Of a stretch of 64,000 nucleotides of DNA, positions 9,693 through 21,779 are shown one piece after another. Each line of letters begins with the position of its first letter. Positions within the stretch are counted from its first letter, which is position 1. The DNA comes from Echiichthys vipera (Eukaryota > Chordata > Actinopteri > Perciformes > Trachinidae): contig OY829648.1 of assembly GCA_963691815.1 (NCBI GenBank), forward strand, positions 31,564,383-31,628,382, read 5' to 3'. The notes under the pieces were generated by a model, which saw only the letters and a program-made list of their open reading frames with translations, was not told where the DNA came from and did no database searches. The position numbers and the translations under genes are program-made.

Positions 9693-11690
9693 CTACATGA
9701 TAAGAAAAGACAAGCACAAGCTTAGCACAAAGAGGGAAAATCAATATCAAGGTGGAATATGCCTAACATTTACCTATGTCGCTGGCCTCTTTTCCCAAGA
9801 TAAGTGGCGTTTCAATTACAGTCGAATACCCGGTATAAGACAGGTGTCCCTCGCGAAACTGCTCCTAATTTGAATGCGAACCGCCCCTAAAGGCCATTTT
9901 GAACGGGTATTTGTTAGTGTCTTTCTCCCCTGAAAGCCGATTGGATATAACTCTAAGCGGGATGTGGCATAGGCAGTACTGGACGCCACAACAGCATCTT
10001 TGCACGTGCTTGTTAAAATGAGTGCCGCAGCAGCCAGGCTTGGGTTCTGACCAGTGGCCCTTTGCTGCCTGTTGTGGATGAAATGAGCCACCTTAAATAT
10101 CAAACTCTTTGTTTTCAATGTCTTTCTTGAACGACATACATTTTGATAATGGTCGGATCTTGAAATGCACATAAAGCTATCTTAATGTCAACCAGATTAT
10201 TCAAACTCAAGTGTTGGAGAACCGTTACAGTGCATCAACGAAGCATCGTTCGAAACACATTCAGACTGATACGTCACCTCCGGAGTCAAGAAATTCCTCT
10301 GGGTTATTTTTTCAAATAACCCAACAAATAACCTTTTATCAATATAAATAGTAGCAATAGGCCTAAAAGTGCAGCAGCATAACAGCTGATCAAGACAAGT
10401 AGTGATAGGCCGACTCAAAGAAACAAGCTTGTCAAAAAACAATCCTTGTTAAATGAACAAACCTGTGAACCAGAGGTTCTCCATTTTTGGACTAAAGTAA
10501 AGTTTGAGGTCCTTTACTCAAAATTTTATTTACATGCTACTTTATACTTCTACTCCACTACAATAAGTGGAAATATTTTACTTTTTACTCCACTACATTT
10601 ATCTGATTACTTCAGTTACTAGTTACTTTACCAGGCTGACGAGCACATATGAAACATTAGTTTATTTATCAAAAACTGGACTGACAAAAATAATTGTAAC
10701 GTTAATGCAGAGTATTTTTTATAGTTCAGTGGTGTTGAAGTTAGCATGATTTTTTCTTAAAATTCCTTCTCAACTTACTTACTCAACCAATATGGCTGCA
10801 GAGTAAAAACAGGCTTTACAGTGACAAAAACTTCTGTCCATTCTCTGGCAGTTTTCTGTGTAACTTTTCTTTTTTTCAGAGTAGAAAGAGACATTGATGT
10901 GGTGATTTAACCAGATTTAACCAGACGGAAATGATTGAGAACAACAGAGTGAAGCTTGGCGAGCTGTTGTCAAGAGGCTTCAGAAACCCACAAAGAAGAG
11001 TGTAGCGGGAGCGTGCAGAGAGATGTGGCTGCGCCTACGGGGAGCGTGTGGAGAAAGTCTCCCAGCGCACCAGGATTCGAGTCGCTGAGATCAGAGAGGA
11101 CAGCGGTCAACATCGGACACCACGGCCATCAATTACTGTTTCACCTCCATGTCCAGTCCATACCCACCCCCAAAAAATATTTATTCATCAGCTCTACACG
11201 ATTCACGTAGGTCACCTATTTTGGTTTCAAAACGGCGAATTTCACCGAAAGGTTAGTGATTTTCATGCCTGAAGTTAGCCAGCTTACCTCCATGTAGCGT
11301 TTACTCCATGCTGTTATTGATGAGAGAAGAGACGGACGCGTTCAAAGGAATCCGGTGCACGCGCACTGACGAGCACTCAATGGGAGAGAGCGGAGGAGCT
11401 TGGTGGTAAATGGGGAAGCGTTTTTTGAACCAGACTATAAACATGTTTATTTCTGCTGTAAAGTCAGGCATTTTAACATGGGGCTCTAAGGGGATTGACT
11501 TTCTTTTGGAGCCAGCCTCAAGTGGCCATGTGATGAATTGCGTTTTTTGGCACTTTGATGTTGGCTTCATTTTTCCGCCCTGGAGGTTGCTGCTTGGTTT
11601 GTAGCATGTACATATTATAAGAACTGGACAACGGACCCGAAGATGGTGCCTTTTCAGTACAATGAGATTTGCCCACCCTAAAATACTCAC
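9693..11690 (-). other. ect2: ect2 intron
   Basis: It holds a teleost interspersed repeat (10486-10640) and otherwise unassigned sequence. A small perfect hairpin, GGGTTATTTTTTCAAATAACCC, surrounds 10310. Short open frames at 9816-10172 and 11301-11741 have no recognisable domain. Confidence 0.55.
10486..10640. repeat. Teleost interspersed repeat fragment
   Basis: It contains TATACTTCTACTCCACTACA and TTTTTACTCCACTACATTTA, then GTTACTAGTTACTTT, a text seen dispersed in many teleost genomes. The element class is not clear from this fragment. Confidence 0.5.
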
Positions 11691-11780
11691 CATTTCCTCT
11701 TTGTTCCTGAAGCCGGTGAAACACAGCGACAGGTGAAGCATTGTGGTGGAGTAGAGAGGACGACATGAAAACTGAAGAGG
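11691..11780 (-). CDS. ect2: ect2 coding exon, start of BRCT1 (residues 133-162)
   Basis: Thirty codons, phase 0 at both ends. It reads PLQFSCRPLYSTTMLHLSLC followed by FTGFRNKEEM. In ECT2 this joins the N-terminal globule to BRCT1. Thr154 in CFTGF corresponds to human Thr153, the phosphate-binding residue, and lies exactly 42 residues before Lys196, as in human. The acceptor is CTTTCCCACAG and the donor is GTGAGTAT. Confidence 0.94.
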
Positions 11781-12929
11781 CTGTGGGAAAGGAAAAAAGA
11801 AAAAAAATCAGTGCAATAGAACGTTTAAATGGTTCACTTTAAACAACATGATTAACAATTCAGTGGAAGACCACTGCACTATAACATCATATTCAGGGTT
11901 TTACAGTGTGACTGCAGTTCCACTGCATGGTGCGGCACGGCTCTGCTCTACGTTTTTGGGTTTTCCATCAGCAAAAGTTGTAGATAGTACCTGGTAGTTT
12001 TTGGTACCACCTCGGCCCAGTTTCCAAGTGAGCTGAGCTGGAGTTAAACACTGTAGACCACTGACTGGTCAGAGAACAAAGAACATTCTGCACAAACCTG
12101 CCATTTTTAAACAGCCAAGCCACCATCAGTGGAGGCTACATTTTGTTTTTTACTCCTCAGCACCCCTCCTTTTCACGTCCATGTAAAGGCATAAATAATA
12201 GTAATAGGATTAATAATAATAATAATAATAAATCAATACATATTATTAAAGCATGCAAGTGATAATCCTTTAAAAAAAGGTCACAGAAAATTTCTTCTTT
12301 ACGGTATTTTTAAATTGATTTTTGTAACTAAAACAACATAGAAAAATCTAGAATGGGAAAAAAAACCCATAGCGCACTCCAACACCCAATAGTTTTTAGG
12401 CCAGATAATTGCCTGACATGGGTGAAAAACTGCAGCAGAGCCCAAGACCATTGCTCCTGTTATCAAGAGATATACATCTTTATGATGTTCTGCAATGCAG
12501 TCTAAACCTGCATGTATGTGCCATCTTCAGTTGACAAATGTGGGGAACACTCTGTCTTGTTGACAGAAGCCACAGACAGGGCATATTGTAAATGTTCAGC
12601 ATCATGTGAAGTCTCTGTCAGACAGGCAGCACAGCAAGCAGAGGCAGCTCCTGTTCATCATCCTGTTCAAAGCCATCATGTATTTCTGCATTCTGCTTTT
12701 TATAATCATAATATATTTCATGTGAGTATTACAAAGTGCAGCTGTAAATTCTTCATTTGAATTTCAGGATGATAAGGTAAGAAGCCATGCTTTGACCAAA
12801 GCGGGGAAATGCTATATTTGAAATGTTGAAATCAATTGAATTACTTGTTGATGTCATCATGCGTGGGAATCTAGTCTGTGATACATTTCATGCCCCAGAG
12901 ATTGAAATAAACATGAGTGAATAACTTAC
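11781..12929 (-). other. ect2: ect2 intron with MITE-like repeat
   Basis: At 11900-12085 the text GTACCTGGTAGTTTTTGGTA, CCACCTCGGCCCAGTTTCCA and GACCACTGACTGGTCAGAGA resembles a hAT-type MITE common in teleosts. A short (AAT) microsatellite is at 12209-12232. The rest is not assigned. Confidence 0.5.
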
Positions 12930-13112
12930 TTCCTCCTTGGCAGCACAGTGCAGCACAACAGGAGGCCCAACGATGCGGTTGTCACGTTTGTAGAGGTAGC
13001 TGAAGTTGGGAGAATCGAAGTCTGTGAGGACGAACACCGTTTCAAAATCCGTGTTCTCTTCATCTCCAAACTCCTGGATGTTGTCTGTCAAGATGCACGG
13101 GGTGTTGATGTC
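12930..13112 (-). CDS. ect2: ect2 coding exon, N-terminal BRCT0 region (residues 72-132)
   Basis: Sixty-one codons, phase 0 at both ends. It reads DINTPCILTDNIQEFGDEEN, TDFETVFVLTDFDSPNFSYL and ends YKRDNRIVGPPVVLHCAAKEE. The pattern FE.VFV.TDF.S..F..LYK..CR.IGPPVVL is characteristic of ECT2. The acceptor is CTTCCTGTTCAG and the donor is GTAAGTTA. The optional human segment between the previous exon and this one was not found in the long intron. Confidence 0.94.
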
Positions 13113-15763
13113 CTGAACAGGAAGAATCACACGACAGACTGATGGAGCAGTACATGACAGACTGGTACAGGTAAAGGAAATGTAACATTCACAAGTGCAC
13201 AATTAATCAGCAAATTGCCAGAGTGTGAATGAAAAGTTAGTTAGCCTTGTTAGTAGGACTGGGTATGGTCTGGATTTCAACATTTCCGATTCAGATTCTG
13301 CTTAGCTATTCCTTCTCTTAGCGATTCTTGGTTCGGATTCTTTGAGGGGCAGGGTCCAAACAGGTCATGTGCTTATTTAAAAAAACACTCTTAATCCATA
13401 GCTCAATTTGGTTGTTAATTGTCATTTATTTTATATATTTTATATCTATGATCAGATTTTATGTCAGACTAAAGCTTGATTTTGATTCTTTTTTTCTGCC
13501 ATTGCAGTAGAATGGTGCCGTTTCCCTGTGAGAAGAACAAAGACCTTTGTCTTAAGTATGCTCAAGCATGGGTTGCAGTCGATGAGAATTTTGACTAGAT
13601 TGATTGAGTCTCTTTGCAATGAAGTAACATTCATTAAAATGGCACATTTCTGTTCATCTTATAGTATTTTGGACAGCCTATGGAACAGGGGAATAAGATA
13701 TATTAGGCATGGGATACACAGACAATACTTGTTAGTAGGAGCAATTCATAGTTGGTTTTGTTAAAAAAAAAAACAAGACATTGACAATAAGGAAAAAATG
13801 GGATAACCAAGCATGCATGGCCCTTGAAACTATTCTGAGACCAAATATCTGCACCAAAGGGTTCCTCCAGTTCGGGGTACGCCGAGTAGTCCACATGGCT
13901 GCTCATTCAGTTTAAAGCTGGTATTTCTACACAGTTACAGATGGAGATTAGGCTACACTAATGTTATTAGTATTATACTATTTAAAGATTTAGATTCTAG
14001 TGGTAGTGATTGTTTCTGACTTGTGTGACTTCCAATAACTCCAGAGCATTGAAAAGTCCAAAAGTTAGATGTAATGATTTCCAACATTCACAACATGTTT
14101 TTTCTAACCAAATATTCTGTTTCAACTGTTGTTGGTGTTTGGCTCTTTAAAAACATTTACACTTCAATCTTAAAAACTACTTTCCGCCCATATTAACGGG
14201 GTGGTCTAGCAGCAATTAGCATCATGAAAGTGACTTATTTTATTCATTAAAGAAAGTTGATTTAAGGAAAAAAGACTAACTTCATCACTGAAATATAAGC
14301 CAGTTGGTATGCTGCATCACAAGAAACAGTAATCAAACAATGACTACATGAAATGACAAAGGCTGATGGTGAAATTTCAAGATTTTGTTTGTTATTTTGT
14401 GAAATATCTCTTTGAATGTACTTAGTTCAGGGGAGCAGGAAAAATAGGTGTAGAAAAGACAATCATATACTCTTAGATATACAGTAGACACAATCATATT
14501 CTCCCTCTGTGCCATACAGAAACTATGTTCAGTGCTGCATGAAAACAGTTACTCCTGCCCTCTCCGAAGAGAGAATGCCTTACTCAGTATGAGAATAGAA
14601 TTGTTTGAATCAATGGCTTCGATAACAGACATAAAAAATTTAATCACAAACTCAGGCTGCTTATGGGCTGAGCTGGTAATGCTGTAGGGGTGCATTTACT
14701 TGCATTACCTGTAAAACTACTCGGAAAACTAAATACCTCTGTAAAATTAGTTCCAGTAGGTGACAGAAGACAAAGTGAAGACGCATCGACAGGGTGCCAC
14801 AAACATACTTACAGTTAGAATGACATACAATGTTAGGATACACATTACTTAAGACACCTGAGTGAATGGTTTAACACTTATTTGCTTTCTTTAAAAAAGG
14901 TGAGATGAGCAGATTAATACCAATATCATAGCCCAGCTTAAGTGAGACCTGAAGATTATGTTCAGAAACATATACTCTCTGACACAGTGACAATTGTGCT
15001 ACTGTAACGTAGTGTGTGGTTTGTGGGTCGGGTTTGAGTGGTTGATTAACGGTATGGATCGGCTGAATATGACAGAATGAATTTGGCTCACAAACACTAG
15101 AAACCAAGACCTCTTGCTTACAGAATGTCGGTGTTCTATGTGACAACACAACTGGGGTGCCATTATTCCACGTTCCTTGGTTCTGTGTGAAAAAAACCAA
15201 GCTTGAGGCCGGGGGCAGAGACCAAAACCTCACCAACCAGATCTGACAACTCACAACAAACCACAACTTCTCTTCTAATTTTGGTGCCCAAACATGACTG
15301 ACACCCAAACGGAACCGTCGCAGTCCACTTCCGCTCATCTTTTAATGGCATTAAACAAAAAGTCATATTTTGTAAAATATTATATGAAATTGTGAGAGAA
15401 TACGTTGCTGTAATGACATAAGATCGTTATCAATCTTCTCATCTCACTCTGAGTGAAAGCCATTTGACATGCTTGACAAAATCCTTCACTTAAGAGAGGC
15501 CACTCAAAAATCAAAGCTTCAGGTGTGTTTTTATTGATTACAGTCCAAGAGCTGTCTAATGAAATCGTTTGTGTGCAAACAAATTTTTATTGCACTGCTA
15601 GCTGCTTTATGAGCTGGGAATTGCCCATTCAAATACCATGAAACCAAACAAAAGCCCTTTAAATGACGTTAATATTACTCCTCAGCCTAAAAGCTTGCAT
15701 TGACATTTGAGTGCAAATCATTGTTAGAGAGAAATCCAGATTCAAGATATTAGAAAAAACATA
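13113..15763 (-). other. ect2: Left part of the long ect2 intron
   Basis: About 13255-13350 reads GGACTGGGTATGGTCTGGAT, then CCGATTCAGATTCTGCTTAG, and resembles the end of a dispersed teleost MITE. Otherwise unassigned AT-rich sequence. The 155-codon minus-strand frame at 14871-15338 shows no domain and no splice context. Confidence 0.45.
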
Positions 15764-17204
15764 CAGTGGAGATCAAAAATAAATAAGGAGATAAATAAAT
15801 AAAAATATTTATTGTTCAGTATTTGACAGAATATCAGCTGTGGCTATACCACTACCATACTAGCATGTTTTTTAAATAATCTTCAACAACAACAACAGTA
15901 ACCACTGTGTCAGAAGAGAAGATTTCAACAATGTTTTCTTCTGTAGGATTAAAAAATGAACAGGAAGTGTAGAGGACAGCTTTGAATGACTTCAGCACAT
16001 CTGCTCCCACAGGACATCACTAGTTTCTCACACTGCTCTGGTTTGATCTGAATCCATTATTCTTTGAGAATGAACTTTTTATTTAGAACATGTAAAAATA
16101 AAGAACATTTTCACAGGAAATAACGATGTTTCACATAATTAGATAAATGAATGACAAACATTTGATGAAAAGAAAAGCTTGTTCGAAAAGCAGTGGAAAG
16201 AAGTTATCTATCTATCACTTATTTAATCGCACCCCTTCTCCATCACTCATTTTAATTAAGCTTAATTAATCCTAATAATTATCATTAACATTTTCATTTA
16301 TATAAATATATATATATTTTTTTATATATCAAAATATATAATTTTCTATAAAGAAATGTATTACTTCTTGCAGTCTCTTTCAAGGAACTGCTTATCCTGT
16401 TTTACAGTGTGACAGGGGGCATTGTCTGGGGTTCAGTTGTTCCCAGTCTGACGCCGATCATAATGTTCAGACGGAAATAAATTAAAATTAAAAATAAAAC
16501 TTAAGCAATGTCATGTCATGGTTTTGAGGATGTCTTCTGCAGCATGAGTTGGGCCTCTGGTACAGCTACATGGCAGGGTGAATGCAAATGTTTATGTGAA
16601 CCTCCTTCAGCAACATGCAATACCTTCACTGCAATTGTCTCCCAATCAGCTGCAATTTTCATGCAAGACATTGTCCCCTGTCACACTGCAAAACAGGTGA
16701 AGCAGTTCCTTGAAGCTGAGAATATTGAACAACGAAATGGCCAGAGTCCAAATCTAAACCCCATAGATAATCTCTGGAAAATACTTGGTGACAAAGTAAT
16801 GTGTAAGAAACCCACTCCAGTTAGTGAACTGTGGAAGAGACTGAGTCAGAATGGACCAAGATCAAACCAGAGCAGTGTGAGAAATTAGTGATCCTGTGGG
16901 TGCAGATGTGCTGAAGTCATTCAAAGCTGTGGCCTCTACACTTCCTGTTCATTTTTTAATCCTACAGAAGAAAACATTGTTAAAATCGTCTCTTCTGGAA
17001 AACAATGGTTACTGTTTTGATCACTGTTTTTTTCACTAAATAAAGGTTTTTGTTGAAATGCCTTGGTTATTTTATAAAAACATACTTCTACAGTGGAGGT
17101 ATAGATACAGCGGATATTCTATCAAATCATGAACAATAAATAATCACTATATTTCAGAATAAATCAAGAATGAAAACATTGTTTTCTAATTTTGATCTCC
17201 AGTG
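15764..17204. mobile_element. Tc1-like element arranged as an inverted duplicate
   Basis: It is flanked by TA on both sides. It begins CAGTGGAGATCAAAAAT and ends TTTTGATCTCCAGTG. The left arm (to about 16480) carries the end of a Tc1 transposase in minus orientation: 15960-16050 equals the reverse complement of 16860-16960, and 16370-16430 mirrors 16665-16715. The right arm carries the same gene segment in plus orientation. The middle (about 16060-16360) is AT-rich with no match to either arm. The total is about 1.44 kb, near the usual Tc1 length, but it contains two opposed gene ends rather than one gene. Confidence 0.7.
16508..16888 (+). pseudogene. Tc1-like transposase, C-terminal fragment
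   Basis: Residues from about 52 onward read FMQDIVPCHTAKQVKQFLEA, then QSPNLNPIDNLWKILGDKVM and KKPTPVSELWKRL. These are the second and third catalytic regions of Tc1/mariner DDE transposases. The usual DNAPCH is DIVPCH here, and the final acidic residue falls in NPIDNLW, where NPIENLW is normal. There is no N-terminal helix-turn-helix. It sits in the right arm of the inverted-duplicate element and cannot make a working enzyme. Confidence 0.8.
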
Positions 17205-18441
17205 TATATTTAAATATTCACCCATGAATCAATTCACCATCAGTGAGTCGGCCATGCACAACTATTGAGTGAATACCCAGTGTGAATTAAGACACATGCA
17301 GCACCTGCCCCAGTTCCCATCAACGTGTCATTAACACACAGAGAGGCAGACGCTGTACTGTACCATAGTGACTATAGATTTTATCATCATTTTCTCCTCG
17401 GCACCCGCCTCGCCTTCTCTTATCTTTACCACCGGTACCTCCATTACTCTGATGGCCTGTAAAAACCAACCAGCAGGAAGTTGATGTCAAACACTGGCAT
17501 TTGGAAGTAGAGCAGAAAAACGAAAAGGGGGGGCACAGAAGGTTGAGAGAGAATGAGAAACAAAGAAAGAGTCAAAGAGAAAGCCAGAGAAAAAAATAAT
17601 ACAAAATAACTCCACAAGGACAAAAGAGAGGATGGTCGGATTGAGGGATTCAGGATGGAGAAAGCGAGGAAGAGATGGGACGGGGTCCGTGTCCTTGGAA
17701 AGTCTAAAGACAGCGACTTTAATATCAAGCTTCACAGGGGGTAGGCTTTGGAGAAAAAAAATTCTCTGAAAATTTAATATAAACGTTGAAAGCCCTGGGG
17801 AGGGAGGAGGAGAGAAAAAGAGGACAGAAAGGGAAGGGGATGTGAAGAAGTGGTGGGGGGGGCTTTCTTTCTGTGGGTTGCATGAGCAATGGCAGCAGGC
17901 GGTCAGGCAGGCAATCGGGAGAGCTCTGATGGAGCTGTTGGCAGATGTCTTTGGATGTGGCTGCGCTGCAGATTGGCAGGGAGAAATAGATGATTTAAGC
18001 TGGAAGCCTTCAGAAGTGACAGGGCTCAGAAGACCTGCGAAGGAAGTCATTCTCGTAGCACTTAGTCCACTGCCACGCCTCCAAATCACCTTCACACGGC
18101 GCAACTCAAAGACAGAAAACAAGCTGCCCACTGGAGCGGACAAAAACTTGCACTGATAGACACAAATATCCCCATGAAAAAGTGTACACATTTGACAGGA
18201 TGATATATGCTATATGTTTCAACAGCATGATCAGGCAGGGCTGCACACTGTGGCATATATACACCAACAACACCGTTATGTTAGCAAGTGTGTGACAGAG
18301 ATAGAGAGAAAGACAGAGCATGTGTGTGATGATAAGTATGAAGTTAGCAGTAACGTTATAGCAATGCAGTGTGTGCAGTTTAGGCTATTTGTCAATAAAA
18401 AAAATGCTACAACTCACAGAAGAGAGTTACACATGAGGCAA
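17205..18441 (-). other. ect2: ect2 intron, purine-rich stretch
   Basis: About 17500-17870 is strongly GA-rich on the plus strand. The 234-codon minus-strand frame over 17487-18191 comes from this composition: it is rich in S, F, L and P, with no domain and no family match that I recognise. I do not treat it as a gene. Confidence 0.5.
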
Positions 18442-19015
18442 CGCCCCTACTCCGGTGAAAACAAACTGCCTGCTTTGACTGGCGATAAATACAAATCCTG
18501 CCGTAATCTGTCCTAATTTAGCTTTTTTTTTATATTAACCCGCCTGAAAAATGGCTAACTTTAGTCAGGCAGACAACTATATTACGTCGTTGAAAAATCT
18601 AAGAGTTAGTGAATGTTTATCCATACAGTTTACTGGTTAAGTGGGTAAACAGGCCCACTCACTGTGCAGAGGTGAAGTCCCCACACATTTATTCCTACAT
18701 CATTAAAACCACCAGGTAATGCAGAACTATGACAACGATCCCTTTCTCTGTCGTTAATATCCTGTCGTTTTAGTTTAGCTCTGTGAAACAAAACAAACAG
18801 CCGAGGCTTTGTCCACCTAAGGATTAATGAGGGTGAAAATACACACACTCACTGCCATCTTTTTGTCATTATTCTGTCATCTTTCTGCCATCGTTCTATC
18901 AATAAATATAACTTGTATTTCCTCAAATGTAATCAAATTTATTCTTATAAACTGTTTTCCGAATTAGCGCCTAAAGAACACTGAGGTGTTCTTTGTTTTC
19001 ACCGGCGAAGGGGCG
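18442..19015. repeat. Candidate MITE with 24-bp inverted ends
   Basis: The left end CGCCCCTACTCCGGTGAAAA (18442 on) and the reverse complement of the right end CGCCCCTTCGCCGGTGAAAA (ending 19015) agree at all but two of twenty positions and continue with ACAAA. The interior (574 bp in total) has no coding capacity. Family unknown. Confidence 0.5.
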
Positions 19016-19447
19016 CGGCCTTTTACGTGACGTAGGGTTACCATCTTCTATGAAGACCTAAGCCTGTGTCTTAGTAGCGGTTTCCATTCAACCGTCAAGT
19101 GAATTTCAAGGGAACTTTTGAAATGTTGCAAAAGTAGAAATTTGAATAAAGGTGCATTTCCATCAACTGGTTTAAGCAGTTAATCTAGACCAAAGCGTAC
19201 TTTTGTCAGAAGATGGGGCTATAGGCTACGCATGGCTGTAATCCAACATTACAGAGTAGGAGAATTAGAGGTGGCTAACAAGGAAAACAAGTTGCCCGAG
19301 TCATCTAACTGTATCTACCAGAGAAAAATAAAGAGGCCATCAGCAATTTGTTTCAATTGCGAGTTTTAATTGTTCTTCTCATGTCAGATAGTATTGTCCA
19401 TGTTTCATGTTGTCCAGAGACGAGGACACGTTCTGAGAGTCAGAACT

Positions 19448-20078
19448 GGGTGCACTCACACTGTCCATCTGTACCGTGCCCAAGCACGTTTCACGGCTAA
19501 AGTCTAGTTAGTTTGACCAGTGCGAGTGCAACCGTACCTCACCTAGGAGCGGTATGTTTGCCTGCCACGGCCCGTTTTGGAGAGGTGGGCTTTTGTAAAG
19601 CACGTTTGCTCATGTACGGGCACGAGCGTGCGCACGTGTACGAGCAGGAGGCCCACGGCAGTTCTGATGTCATTTTATGTGCGCCTGTTAGGACATAGAA
19701 AAAAGAAGGACGGACCATGCGCGGACATTTAAAACAAACAAACAAAAAAAAACAATGGCGGCGAAAGGTTCACGTTGGTGTGATGTGGAGGTGGAGTGTT
19801 TACTGCAGATTTGGTCAGACGAAAATATTCAAAAACAGTCGGACAAGACGCACAAAAACTCCGAGGTCTATGGAAAGATTTGTAAACAAAGCGACGCATC
19901 GCGATGACGTCAATCGTGTGACGTGTTACGGTGTGATGACATATAGGCAGCAAGAAGCATTCGCCGAGGCCCAGGCAGTGTGAGTACAAACGGGCCTGGC
20001 CCGTGGGGGGAGAGGGAGGAAGGGACAAGTACCCTAAAGCACGGGGCACGGTACGTATGGACAGTGTGAGTGCGCCCT
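19448..20078 (+). mobile_element. Harbinger-like MITE with SANT/Myb remnant
   Basis: The inverted ends read GTGCACTCACACTGTCCAT then GTACCGTGCCC on the left, and GGGCACGGTACGTATGGACA then GTGTGAGTGCGCCC on the right. Inside, at 19754-19905, is the start of a SANT/Myb-like DNA-binding protein. This pairing is typical of PIF/Harbinger elements, whose second protein has that domain. The transposase gene is missing, so the copy is non-autonomous. It lies in an ect2 intron. Confidence 0.6.
19754..19905 (+). pseudogene. SANT/Myb-like domain fragment of a Harbinger-type element
   Basis: The frame from the ATG at 19754 reads MAAKGSRWCDVEVECLLQIW, then SDENIQKQSDKTHKNSEVYG and ends soon after KICKQ. 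It resembles the first two helices of the trihelix/SANT-like domain (W..E....L..IW.D..IQ..L...Y.N..V...I). The third helix and the rest are lost. Confidence 0.55.
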
Positions 20079-20276
20079 ATTTTGAAAAAGGCAAAAATGA
20101 CCTCAAAGCCAGTGTAAAACCTTTTATGCAGGACATTATGCGGATGTATCAGGGATGTTTTTAAAAAATAGAATTTTTAACATGATTTTCAAACTAAGAT
20201 CAGTTTAGGAAGTTGAGAACTCCTTTTAGGAATAACGCAGTGTGTATTTGTGCGCATAACATGGGTTCCCACCCAT

Positions 20277-21779
20277 CAGCGTGATTTACACATTTTGCCT
20301 TACAGCATTAAAGTGATTTTTTTTTTTTTTTTTTTTAAATTATCTGAAAATTAATTCAAAATGAAGCAGGGTTGGAAAAGTGATGAGTCCCCAGATGTAA
20401 TCCTTTGTGGAGGCACCTTTTGCTTTAATTACAGCCATCAGTCTGTTTGGATATGTCTCTACCAACATTGTGCACCTAGATTGGGGAATATTTCCCCATT
20501 CTTCCTGCACAACTGTTGGAGTTCAGTCAAATTCTGTGGTGAGTGGTGATGGACTGCATTAAGTCCATCCACAGATGTTCTGTAGGATTCAGGTCAGGGC
20601 TCTGACAAGGCCACTCTAGGACATTCACCTTCCTGTCCTTTAACCACGGTGTTGGTTTTATGGAGGTGTGTTTTGGGTCATTGTCATGCTGGAAGGTGAA
20701 CCACCCGCCCATTTTCAAGTGTCTAACAGAGGGACAAGGGTTTTCCTCAAGAATTTGACTTGGCAGCATCCATTTTCCCTTCAGTCCTGACCAACTGCCC
20801 AGTCCCTGCTGAAGAGAAACAAGCCCACAACATAATGCTGCCACCACCACGCTTCACTGTAGGGGTGGTGTGTTTTGGGTGGTGTGCTGTGTTTGGTTTC
20901 TTGGAGTTCAGCCCATAAAGATTAATTTTGGGTCTCATCTGACGGTATAACATTTTCCCACATGAAATCAGAATCTTCAGTATTTTTTTTTTATGAGACT
21001 CAGTGCGACATTTTTTCAGAAGAGGCTTCTTTCTCGTCACCCTCCCATACATGTAGAACTTGTGAAGTTGTTGTCACATGCACAGATCATCCAACCGTTG
21101 ACATTTAGACTTGTAACTCCTTCAAGGTCACCATGGGCCTCTTGGTAGCTTCCCTGATGGATCGTTTCCTGGCTCAGTCATCCAGTTTGGAGGGGCGGCC
21201 CGATGTAGGGCCAGGTCTGGGTGGATCCATATGCCTTCACTGCTGGACAATACTCTGAACGGTACTCAGAGGGACAGTTAAAGCCTTTGAAATCTTTTTA
21301 GAGCCATCTCCTAACTTGTTCCTATCCACAGCTTTATCCTGAGCTCTTTTGAAAACATCTTTCCAACCATGGTGAATTCTTGGTGTTACGATGCACGACT
21401 AGGAGTGGAATCATCAAGGAACAGCTGATTTTATTCTGAAGTCAAATCAAAGGAACAGCTGATTTTATGCTGAAGTCAAATCAAAAACACCACAGTTGAT
21501 GTCAGGTGGAGGCCAATTAACTTGGTGTGTGATCTGGAAGGTGATTGGTTAAACCTGAGTGTTTATAATGGTTCGTCACTTTTCCAACACTGCTATTATA
21601 GTTTTTCATTTTGTTATTAATTTTCAGAAATTTTGAAAAAGAAATTCACTTGAATGTTGTAAGGCAAAATATGTAAATCACGCTGGAAAAAAATATTTTT
21701 TATGTATTATAAATTCAGGCCGCAAAACAAAAAAAATACTATTTCAAAAGGGTATCATGGCTTTCTAAAGGCTCTGTAT
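20277..21779 (-). mobile_element. Tc1-like transposon, degraded
   Basis: The left inverted repeat CAGCGTGATTTACACATTTT then GCCTTACAGCATT (20277 on) pairs with AATGTTGTAAGGCAAAATAT then GTAAATCACGCTGG (to 21686). On the right the repeat goes on to GAAAGCCATGATACC (reverse strand) and stops at GGCTCTGTA near 21779. On the left this outer part is missing. Between them lies a minus-strand Tc1 transposase gene, full length in layout but broken. It sits in the long ect2 intron in the same direction as the gene. Confidence 0.8.
20527..21390 (-). pseudogene. Tc1-like transposase (broken)
   Basis: Reading right to left, about 21360-21060 gives the helix-turn-helix and hinge (GDGSKKISKALTVPLSTVQS, then GRPSKLDD and REATKRPMVTLKEL) with two stops. 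Then 21052-20747 gives YGRVTRKKPLLKKCRTES, PKHTTPTVKRGGGSIMLWAC and FSSAGTGQLVRTEGKMDAA. A frame change near 20750-20850 leads to FQHDNDPKHTS, VNVLEWPCQSPDLNPTEHLW. The second catalytic D and the final E are still visible. The protein would normally be about 340 residues. Stops and a frameshift make it inactive. Confidence 0.85.

Noticed and set aside
17487..18191. 234-codon minus-strand open frame
   Set aside because: It arises from a GA-rich stretch in an ect2 intron, has S/F/L/P-rich composition and no domain, and lacks splice or start context.
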